Of a stretch of 64,000 bases of DNA, positions 57,539 to 64,000 are shown piece by piece. The stretch's first letter is position 1. Every line of letters begins with the position of its first letter. The stretch comes from Pseudomonas reidholzensis (GTDB taxonomy: Bacteria; Pseudomonadota; Gammaproteobacteria; Pseudomonadales; Pseudomonadaceae). The notes beneath the pieces are model-generated. The model was not told the DNA's origin, did not search any database, and saw nothing but the letters and a program-made list of their open reading frames with translations. Location: the NCBI RefSeq assembly GCF_900536025.1, contig NZ_UNOZ01000003.1, positions 124,001 to 188,000 on the forward strand, given 5' to 3'. A program made the position numbers and the translations under genes.

Positions 57539-57997
57539 ATGCGCATCATCAAGGCAACCCTGGAACACCTCGACCTGCTCAACCCGCTGTTTGTCAGATA
57601 CCGTGAGTTCTATGGGCAGTTGCCCTACCCGGACAGTTCGCGCAGCTTTCTCGAAAAGCGCCTGCGGCTCAAGGAATCGGTGATCTACCTGGCGCTGGCG
57701 GATGACGACGACAGCAAATTGCTGGGCTTCTGCCAGCTGTACCCGAGCTTCTCGTCGCTGTCGCTCAAGCGCGTGTGGATCCTCAATGACATCTACGTGG
57801 CCGAAGATGCCCGCCGCATGCTGGTCGCTGACCACCTGATGCGCGAGGCCAAGAAGATGGCCAAGGAGACCAACGCCGTGCGCATGCGCGTGTCGACCAG
57901 CGATGACAACGAGGTGGCGAAGAAAACCTACGAGTCGATGGGGTTTCGCGAAGACACCGAGTTCAAGAACTACGTGTTGCCGATCAACGGCGACTAG
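57539..57997 (+). CDS. GNAT family N-acetyltransferase
   Basis: A 152-aa protein with the GNAT fold: MRIIKATLEHLDLLNPLF, then WILNDIYVAEDARRMLVADHLMREAKKMAKE, the acetyl-CoA-binding motif A region, and RVSTSDDNEVAKKTYESMGFREDTEFKNYVLP, motif B with the usual YxxxGF-type ending. The R/Q-x-x-G/A loop is degenerate (ARRMLVADHL). The substrate is unknown. It follows the ethanolamine genes by 108 bp on the same strand; there is no evidence for a metabolic link. Confidence 0.88.
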   Translation: MRIIKATLEHLDLLNPLFVRYREFYGQLPYPDSSRSFLEKRLRLKESVIYLALADDDDSKLLGFCQLYPSFSSLSLKRVWILNDIYVAEDARRMLVADHLMREAKKMAKETNAVRMRVSTSDDNEVAKKTYESMGFREDTEFKNYVLPINGD

Positions 57998-58024
57998 GCA
58001 GGCTTTTTCCGTCGCCTGCTCCGC

Positions 58025-58130
58025 CCTCTTCGCGGGGCAAGTCGCATCGGCGCACCGCCGCTCCCACAGGATCTCCGCTGACCGAAGGAGCGACGCTATC
58101 CTGTGGGAGTGGGCTTGCCCCGCGAAGAGG
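58025..58130. repeat. inverted REP pair, one arm with an enlarged loop
   Basis: The arm at 58100-58130 is canonical. The arm at 58025-58070 has about 15 extra bases (TCGCATCGGCGCACC) between half-sites TCTTCGCGGGGCAAG and GCCGCTCCCACAGG. The 3' end of the GNAT gene is upstream. Confidence 0.8.
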
Positions 58131-58211
58131 CCGGGGCCAACAACAAAAGCCTTGGCCCTGACCTCGTAACCCGCCGCTACAATCTGCCCGGGCACATTCC
58201 CGTCTTCTCCG

Positions 58212-58217
58212 TATAAT
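58212..58217 (+). promoter_or_regulatory. predicted -10 box of the DedA gene
   Basis: A perfect TATAAT, 113 bp before the ATG; the -35 region is weak. The resulting leader would be about 105 nt. Confidence 0.5.
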
Positions 58218-58330
58218 CCCCGTTCTACATGTGTGAATATTTACCCACCCGCAGGTAAGTAAACCTACGCCCTTGCCGATTTCCGTCTTTGCGCGCCCGT
58301 AGTCGCGGGTCAAGAACACAGGTGCTGTAC

Positions 58331-58978
58331 ATGGATTTCAACCCGCTGGACCTCATCCTCCACCTCGATGCCTACCTTGATCTGCTGGTGACCAACTACG
58401 GCCCCTGGATCTACGCGATTCTGTTTGCGGTGATCTTCTGCGAAACCGGCCTGGTGGTGATGCCGTTCCTGCCGGGCGACTCGCTGCTGTTCATCGCCGG
58501 CGCCGTCGCCGCCGGTGGCGGCATGGACCCGGTCCTGCTCGCGGGGCTGCTGATGGCTGCGGCGATCCTGGGCGACAGCACCAACTACGTGATCGGCCGC
58601 ACGGCCGGCGAGCGCTTGTTCAACAAGCCCAACTCGAAAATCTTCCGCCGCGACTACCTGCAACGGACCCACGACTTCTACGACCGCCACGGCGGCAAGA
58701 CCGTGACCCTGGCGCGCTTCCTGCCGATCCTGCGTACCTTCGCGCCGTTCGTCGCCGGTATCGCGCACATGCATTACCCGCGTTTCCTGACCTTCAGCGT
58801 GGTCGGTTCGCTGCTCTGGGTCGGTGGCCTGGTGACCCTGGGCTACTTCTTCGGCAACGTGCCGTTCATCAAGCAGCACCTGTCGCTGATGGTCGTGGTG
58901 ATCATCCTGCTGTCTCTGGTACCGATGATCCTCGGCCTGCTGCGCGGGCGCTTCGGCCGCGCAGCCAAGGCGCACTGA
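58331..58978 (+). CDS. DedA family membrane protein
   Basis: A 215-aa inner-membrane protein with DedA signatures FCETGLVVMPFLPGDSLLFIAGAVAA, GDSTNYVIGRTAGERLF and FYDRHGGKTVTLARFLPILRTFAPFVAGI, the last containing the conserved basic residues. DedA proteins act in undecaprenyl-phosphate or phospholipid translocation and membrane homeostasis. I chose the ATG at 58331 (MDFNPLDLILHL). It differs from the fused DedA domain at 41065, which has a PAP2 partner. The MtfA-like gene starts 7 bp downstream, so the two share a transcript. Confidence 0.93.
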   Translation: MDFNPLDLILHLDAYLDLLVTNYGPWIYAILFAVIFCETGLVVMPFLPGDSLLFIAGAVAAGGGMDPVLLAGLLMAAAILGDSTNYVIGRTAGERLFNKPNSKIFRRDYLQRTHDFYDRHGGKTVTLARFLPILRTFAPFVAGIAHMHYPRFLTFSVVGSLLWVGGLVTLGYFFGNVPFIKQHLSLMVVVIILLSLVPMILGLLRGRFGRAAKAH

Positions 58979-58985
58979 CCGGCCC

Positions 58986-59801
58986 ATGTGGTCGTTTCGC
59001 GCCTGGCGGCGCCGGCGCACCCTGGCCCGTTATCCGATCGATGCCCAGCTGTGGCAGGCCGTGCGCGCAGGCCTGCCCCTGCTCGACGGCATCAGTGACG
59101 AAGAAGACCGCTGGCTGCGCGAGGCCTGCGTGCTGTTCCTGCATGCCAAGCACCTGACCGCTCTGCCCGGAGTCGAACTGGACGACGAACAGCGCCTGCT
59201 GCTCGCCGCCCAGGCGCAACTGCCGCTGCTGCACCTGGGCGACCTCGACTGGTACCAGGGTTTTCACGAGATCATCCTCTACCCCGACGACTTCAAGAGC
59301 CCCCAGCGCCACCGCGACGCCAGCGGCGTCGAGCACATCTACGACGCTGAGCACAGCGGCGAAGCCTGGCACCAGGGCCCGGTGATCCTGGCCTGGGACG
59401 GGGTCCTCGGCGGAGGCGGCTGGGAGGCCTACAACCTGGTGATCCACGAGCTGGCGCACAAGCTCGACATGCTCAACGGCGACGCCAATGGCCTGCCGCC
59501 GCTGCACCACGGGATGGACGTGGGCGACTGGTCGAGGGCCATGCAACAGGCCTATGACGACCTCAACCGGCAGCTGGACGCCAACCCCGACGCCGAGACC
59601 GCCATCGACCCGTACGCCGCGGAAAACCCCGCGGAGTTCTTCGCCGTTGCCAGCGAGTACTTCTTCAGCGGCCCGGACCTGCTGCAGCAGGCTTATCCAC
59701 AGGTCTACCAGCAACTGGCGCTGTTCTACCGCCAGGACCCGCTGGCCCGCCTGAGCCACTTGCAGGCCGAACATCCCGCGTATTGCCAGAGCCCGTCGTG
59801 A
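58986..59801 (+). CDS. mtfA: MtfA-like zinc peptidase (M90 family)
   Basis: A 271-aa gluzincin-like metallopeptidase. The zinc motif HELAH occurs in NLVIHELAHKLDMLNGDANGLPPL, and a downstream glutamate in ENPAEFFAVASEYFF is the probable third ligand. E. coli MtfA binds the Mlc repressor and has aminopeptidase activity; here no Mlc/PTS gene is near, so its partner is unknown. The start MWSFRAWRRRRTLARYP is conserved. It lies 7 bp after dedA, and ppa begins 93 bp downstream with its own -10 box. Confidence 0.9.
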   Translation: MWSFRAWRRRRTLARYPIDAQLWQAVRAGLPLLDGISDEEDRWLREACVLFLHAKHLTALPGVELDDEQRLLLAAQAQLPLLHLGDLDWYQGFHEIILYPDDFKSPQRHRDASGVEHIYDAEHSGEAWHQGPVILAWDGVLGGGGWEAYNLVIHELAHKLDMLNGDANGLPPLHHGMDVGDWSRAMQQAYDDLNRQLDANPDAETAIDPYAAENPAEFFAVASEYFFSGPDLLQQAYPQVYQQLALFYRQDPLARLSHLQAEHPAYCQSPS

Positions 59802-59849
59802 GCTGCCCGCACATCAGGCGGGGCGTGGCGTGCGCCGGCGGAATATGCC

Positions 59850-59855
59850 TATAAT
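59850..59855 (+). promoter_or_regulatory. predicted -10 box of ppa
   Basis: A perfect TATAAT, 39 bp before the ppa ATG; the -35 is poor. Confidence 0.5.
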
Positions 59856-59894
59856 CGCCGCCAATTTTCTGATCAGACACGGGGGCACTGCCCA

Positions 59895-60422
59895 ATGAGC
59901 TACAGCAAGATTCCGGCTGGCAAAGACCTGCCGAACGACATCTACGTCGCCATCGAGATCCCGGCTAACCACGCGCCGATCAAATACGAGATCGACAAGG
60001 ACAGCGACGCGCTGTTCGTTGACCGTTTCATGGCCACCCCGATGTTCTACCCGGCCAACTACGGTTACATCCCCAACACCCTGGCCGACGACGGTGATCC
60101 GCTCGACGTGCTGGTCGTGACCCCTTACCCGGTCGCGCCAGGTGCAGTGATCCGCGCCCGTCCGGTCGGCATCCTGAACATGACCGACGACGGCGGCGGC
60201 GACGCCAAGGTCATCGCCGTACCGCACGACAAACTGTCGCAGCTGTACGTCGACGTCAAAGAGTACACCGACCTGCCAGCCCTGCTGATCCAGCAGATCG
60301 AGCACTTCTTCGCGAACTACAAAGATCTCGAGAAGGGCAAGTGGGTCAAGATCGAAGGCTGGGACGGCGCTGACGCCGCCCGCGCCGCGATCACCAAGTC
60401 GGTTGCCGCCTACAAAGGCTGA
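59895..60422 (+). CDS. ppa: inorganic pyrophosphatase (family I)
   Basis: A 175-aa family I soluble pyrophosphatase. The metal-binding signature is [35 protein letters not shown] and [20 protein letters not shown] contain other active-site residues. It hydrolyses pyrophosphate, pulling biosynthetic reactions forward. The start [18 protein letters not shown] is conserved. A strong bidirectional terminator sits 14 bp after the stop codon. Confidence 0.98.
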   Translation: MSYSKIPAGKDLPNDIYVAIEIPANHAPIKYEIDKDSDALFVDRFMATPMFYPANYGYIPNTLADDGDPLDVLVVTPYPVAPGAVIRARPVGILNMTDDGGGDAKVIAVPHDKLSQLYVDVKEYTDLPALLIQQIEHFFANYKDLEKGKWVKIEGWDGADAARAAITKSVAAYKG

Positions 60423-60436
60423 GCCGGTCTGGACTG

Positions 60437-60462
60437 AAAAAACCCGCTTCGGCGGGTTTTTT
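60437..60462 (+). terminator. Rho-independent terminator of ppa
   Basis: AAAAAACCCGC-TTCG-GCGGGTTTTTT is a tetraloop hairpin with a six-T run; the A-run on the other side would make it work in both directions. Confidence 0.95.
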
Positions 60463-60508
60463 CATGGGCCTTGGCAAAGGTCACGGCACTGGTGAAAAGC
60501 CCTACATA

Positions 60509-60549
60509 GTCCTAGGACGCTTCCCACAGTTCGCCTACTTTCCCACAGT
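60509..60549. promoter_or_regulatory. candidate operator upstream of the LexA-fold regulator
   Basis: A perfect palindrome GTCCTAGGAC (60509-60518) is followed by two direct copies of TTCCCACAGT (60521-60530 and 60540-60549) 19 bp apart, almost two DNA turns. They lie 57-97 bp before the regulator ATG. Confidence 0.4.
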
Positions 60550-60605
60550 ATTCTCAAACGCCGGGTTCATTTCCCTGGGGGCACCACGCCGCTAGACTCG
60601 GTGGC

Positions 60606-61307
60606 ATGACTACTTCTGGCGACCGCCTCAAGGCCCTCCTCCAGGAGTGCCATCTGACCCCTTCCGATTTCGCTGCCCAACGCGGGGTCACGCCCCAGCA
60701 CATCAACAACTGGTTCAGGCGTGGCGTGCCCCTGGCCCGTCTCGACGAAACCGCCGACCTGTTCTGCGTGCACCGGCGCTGGCTGCACACCGGCGAAGGG
60801 CCCAAATACCCCAACGCGATCCTTCGCCAACGCGTTGCCAGCCCGGACCACGTCAACCCCTCCGCGTCGCTGCTGAACCACGACGGCCGCATGCTGCACA
60901 TTCCCCTGCACCACGTGCGCGGCGATCGCCTGCAGCCCGAAGCGGACATCCACCTGCCCCTGCCCGCCCAGGCCCTGGAAATCATCGGCGTCATGCCCGA
61001 GCAGGCCATCTGCCTGAGCATGCCTGCGGCCAACATGGCCCCGCTGATCCCGATGAACGCCATTGTCGCCATCGACCGCGGCAGGACCGAGGTGGTCGAC
61101 GGCCAGGCCTATGCCCTGTTGCACAACGGCCAGCTCAAGGTCCACAGCCTCAGCCTCGGCCACCACGACACCCTGTGCCTGCACAGCCACGACCGGCACA
61201 GCTACGCGGTCGAACGCTACACCCGCGCCCAGCGCCAGGCGCAGGGCCTGGAGGTCCTCGGCTGGGTATTCCACTGGTCATATTTCAGCCAGCGCCGGCC
61301 CGGATGA
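60606..61307 (+). CDS. HTH/S24-like (LexA-fold) transcriptional regulator lacking protease residues
   Basis: A 233-aa protein with an N-terminal Cro/CI-type HTH (about residues 5-55, TPSDFAAQRGVTPQHINNWFRRG) and a C-terminal LexA/S24-like fold (about 110-228). Aligning to GDSMEPT and VKRL of active relatives, the catalytic Ser is Asn143 in AANMAPL and the catalytic Lys is His180 in KVHSL, so self-cleavage is not expected. It is therefore likely a dimerising repressor controlled by ligand or partner, not by RecA. No phage genes are near. It is convergent with nothing and is followed by a candidate small RNA. Confidence 0.8.
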   Translation: MTTSGDRLKALLQECHLTPSDFAAQRGVTPQHINNWFRRGVPLARLDETADLFCVHRRWLHTGEGPKYPNAILRQRVASPDHVNPSASLLNHDGRMLHIPLHHVRGDRLQPEADIHLPLPAQALEIIGVMPEQAICLSMPAANMAPLIPMNAIVAIDRGRTEVVDGQAYALLHNGQLKVHSLSLGHHDTLCLHSHDRHSYAVERYTRAQRQAQGLEVLGWVFHWSYFSQRRPG

Positions 61308-61325
61308 AACACCCTGTGCCACTTT

Positions 61326-61355
61326 TTGCTGGGCAACCCACGCCAGCCCTAGTAT
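61326..61355 (+). promoter_or_regulatory. predicted sigma-70 promoter of the candidate sRNA
   Basis: TTGCTG at 61326-61331 and TAGTAT at 61350-61355 with 18-bp spacing. Confidence 0.5.
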
Positions 61356-61361
61356 GCTTCT

Positions 61362-62527
<1,166 letters not shown>

Positions 62528-62546
62528 GCACTCGCCAGGGCCAGGG

Positions 62547-63524
62547 CTACTGGTATTTTTCCTGGTAGGCCTTCAATGCCTCGAACACCTCCTCCGGCAC
62601 GCGCGCGCCTAGCAGGCTAGCCTTTTCCAACGTGGCGGAACACGCCTGGACCATCTTCTGGCGAAGGGCGTCGTCTGTGAGCTCGGCGTGCACCACCCGC
62701 GCGTACTGGGTGTAGGTGCCATTGGACAGGGTATGTCCCACTAACTGGAACGCTCCACCTGGATACCCCGTCTGGAAGAACGCCTGACCGTCGTAATCCG
62801 CCTGAGGGGTGAGCGTGCCATACACATCACAACGGCTGTGGCACAGCGCCTTGCTCTGCTTGTCAGTATCCAGGCCACGCAGATACAGGGTAATCGCCGA
62901 ACCGACTTTTTCCGTACAGGCCTTTTCAAGTGCTACCAGGATTGCCATGGCATTGCCCAGCACCGCTTCGATCTGGGCCAGCGATACGACGCGCTCCAGC
63001 TCATCGCGGGCGATGCTTTTCACCACACGGTCGAGCGTGCCCCAGTGGCTGAACTCTTTCTGGCAGGCGATCAGGTGCACCTCGAAGCGATAGCCATCCA
63101 ATGCCGCGGCGGGTGGGAAACCTGCAAACTGCGGGTCGTCCAGAGCACACTCCATGATGATGTTGTAACGGTTGGCGAACGCATACGTGTAGACCTTGCC
63201 ACTCAATGCCTTGATGAACGCCTCGGTATGCTCATAGACGTGCAGTACGCCATGCTCGCTCATCTGTGCGTAATGCGGGTGCAATTCGCGAAATTCCGGC
63301 AGGTACAAGCGCACGTAGTTCTCGTAGCGCCCGCTCGGCAGTAGCTTCTTTTCCAGCAGGTACGTTTTGCCGGAGCCCTGGGCGCCGGCAACGAACAGCA
63401 CGGTCGGGCTCGGCAGTTGATAATCGTCAGGATCATGGTCGCGGGTCTTGTTGAACAGCTCGGTTTCCAGCTGTGCGTAGGCGCGATCTACATCATCAGC
63501 GGTGTAGGGGTATTGATCGGACAT
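62547..63524 (-). CDS. zeta-toxin-like P-loop kinase, orphan
   Basis: A 325-aa protein with a zeta-toxin-like P-loop: Walker A GAQGSGKT at residues 47-54, EFRELHPHY at 77-85, the ECALDDPQF segment at 125-133 (compare EGTLR in PezT) and LIACQKEFSHWGTLDR. Zeta toxins phosphorylate UDP-GlcNAc and block wall synthesis. The catalytic Asp, expected three residues before Arg79, is replaced (LYLPEFR at 73-79), and no antitoxin gene of the epsilon/PezA type is adjacent, so toxicity is doubtful. The C-terminal 110 residues are unique. Start ATG at 63522-63524, GGAG upstream. It is the least conserved gene here and may be accessory. Confidence 0.75.
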   Translation of the reverse strand: MSDQYPYTADDVDRAYAQLETELFNKTRDHDPDDYQLPSPTVLFVAGAQGSGKTYLLEKKLLPSGRYENYVRLYLPEFRELHPHYAQMSEHGVLHVYEHTEAFIKALSGKVYTYAFANRYNIIMECALDDPQFAGFPPAAALDGYRFEVHLIACQKEFSHWGTLDRVVKSIARDELERVVSLAQIEAVLGNAMAILVALEKACTEKVGSAITLYLRGLDTDKQSKALCHSRCDVYGTLTPQADYDGQAFFQTGYPGGAFQLVGHTLSNGTYTQYARVVHAELTDDALRQKMVQACSATLEKASLLGARVPEEVFEALKAYQEKYQ

Positions 63525-63690
63525 CAGCGTAGTCTCCAGGGTGGCTTGCGGTTGCCACCACACTAGGGCACTCGCCCGCGCCCAAGCGGTAGACAAGTAC
63601 CGCCTGCCACGCGGGGTATCCGTGCGCGCTCGCCAAAGGTCGTAGACTGGCCGCTTGCCAGCGGGGTGGCACTGTGCGGTATGCTTGGGC

Positions 63691-63829
63691 GGTCTTCAGG
63701 GCGGGGTGCAAGTCCCCACCGGCGGTAAATCGAAAGATGAGCCCGCGAGCGCCCCGACCCTGTCGGGGGACAGCAGATCTGGTGAGATTCCAGGGCCGAC
63801 GGTCATAGTCCGGATGAAAGAAGGCGTAA
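63691..63829 (+). promoter_or_regulatory. FMN riboswitch (RFN element)
   Basis: Conserved RFN blocks appear in order: TCTTCAGGGCGGGGTGCAAG, CCCCACCGGCGGTAAAT, GAGCCCGCGAGCGCC, GACAGCAGATCTGGTGAGATTCC, AGGGCCGACGGTCATAGTCC and GGATGAAAGAAGGCG, which build the six-stem aptamer. It precedes ribB, a known arrangement in pseudomonads, and would turn ribB down when FMN is high. Confidence 0.96.
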
Positions 63830-63831
63830 GT

Positions 63832-63865
63832 CAGAAGCCAAGGGCGCTTCTGCGCGCGCGTTTTG
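63832..63865 (+). terminator. possible expression-platform hairpin of the FMN riboswitch
   Basis: CAGAAGC/GCTTCTG with a 7-nt loop is followed by an alternating CG stretch and TTTTG. It could terminate or help mask the ribB SD (GAGGAG at about 63896). Confidence 0.5.
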
Positions 63866-63907
63866 TTCGCCCCGAGACGTTCATCGACTTTTTACGAGGA
63901 GCGTTTC

Positions 63908-64000
63908 ATGTCCCCCATGCACCACCCGCAATTTTCCAACGTCGCCGCGGCCATTGCCGCGTTCCAGGCCGGCCGGCCAGTGCTGCTGCTCGACGACAAC
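63908..64000 (+). CDS. ribB: 3,4-dihydroxy-2-butanone-4-phosphate synthase (5' part only)
   Basis: Only the first 31 codons are in the window; the gene continues past the right edge. The sequence MSPMHHPQFSNVAAAIAAF followed by GRPVLLLDDN matches the N-terminus of RibB (the DDN leads into the conserved DRE motif outside the window). GAGGAG lies 7 nt before the ATG. RibB makes the four-carbon unit of riboflavin, and the upstream FMN riboswitch confirms the assignment. Whether it is a RibB or a RibBA-type fusion cannot be seen. Confidence 0.9.
   Translation, partial: MSPMHHPQFSNVAAAIAAFQAGRPVLLLDDN

Larger units (their letters stand above)
57998..58330. other. intergenic region: REP pair and dedA promoter
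   Basis: No gene is seen. A REP pair occupies 58025-58130. A perfect TATAAT lies at 58212-58217, and a long leader with partial dyads (TTTACC...GGTAAGTAAA) precedes the DedA gene. Confidence 0.6.
63525..63907. other. intergenic region holding the FMN riboswitch leader of ribB
   Basis: The 383-bp gap has no protein gene. The first about 165 bp carry the divergent promoter region (a TATGCT -10-like box near 63681). The rest is the RFN element and its expression platform. Confidence 0.7.

Overview
This 64 kb window is a GC-rich chromosomal segment of a Pseudomonas, most likely of the P. putida group. The evidence is the gene content and order (thiD-thiE-hemL; ybeZ-ybeY-corC-lnt; leuS-lptE-holA; the proA-nadD-rsfS-rlmH-mrdA-rodA-mltB-rlpA-dacA-ybeD-lipB-lipA cell-wall/lipoate block; eatR plus the ethanolamine genes) and about a dozen paired REP palindromes of the types common in that group. 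No tRNA, rRNA, CRISPR array, insertion sequence or prophage was seen. Most of the window is core genome, and accessory character increases in the last few kb.

Layout. 1-12 kb: hrpB (cut by the left edge), a small lipoprotein, a cation-efflux transporter, a DUF6515 protein, an Lrp/AsnC regulator, a DUF2788 membrane protein, rluE, amn, an AidB-like acyl-CoA dehydrogenase and a 7TMR-DISM histidine kinase. 12-20 kb: thiD, thiE, hemL, a Sel1-repeat protein, a DUF1820 protein, then ybeZ/phoH-ybeY-corC-lnt; miaB, which precedes ybeZ in E. coli, is not there. 20-28.7 kb: a YdcF-type protein, a small unknown, leuS-lptE-holA, arfA with an intrinsic terminator inside its reading frame, an MltB-type lytic transglycosylase and ldcA. 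28.7-40 kb (minus strand): one long, tightly packed cluster joining proline and NAD synthesis, ribosome biogenesis (rsfS, rlmH), the elongasome (PBP2, RodA), septal and wall-trimming enzymes (RlpA, MltB, PBP5/6) and lipoate synthesis. 40-50 kb: a DNA glycosylase, a DedA-PAP2 fusion, a Lon-N domain protein, lrgA/lrgB, a MaoC hydratase, a MORN-repeat/C13-protease lipoprotein, a Rossmann oxidoreductase, a YceK lipoprotein, ubiX and mpl. 50-57.5 kb: an ethanolamine catabolism locus (sigma-54 activator, aldehyde dehydrogenase, permease, EutB, EutC) with two well-formed -24/-12 promoters. 57.5-64 kb: a GNAT protein, DedA, an MtfA-like peptidase, ppa, a LexA-fold regulator that has lost its protease residues, an esterase, an orphan zeta-toxin-like kinase, and an FMN riboswitch in front of ribB (cut by the right edge).

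The most interesting items are: a MORN-repeat lipoprotein fused to a legumain/caspase-like C13 protease domain; the zeta-like protein with no visible antitoxin and an altered catalytic region; the S24 regulator with both catalytic residues replaced, next to a distinctive palindrome and direct-repeat operator candidate; two candidate small RNAs defined by strong terminators (minus strand near 4.56-4.80 kb, plus strand near 61.36-61.54 kb); the non-stop design of arfA; the paired sigma-54 promoters of the ethanolamine genes; the missing miaB; and a REP pair separated by a 41-bp tandem repeat.

All calls come from reading the sequence and recalled family knowledge; no database search was run. Start codons were moved downstream of the longest possible start wherever a Shine-Dalgarno sequence, family length or operon overlap supported it.
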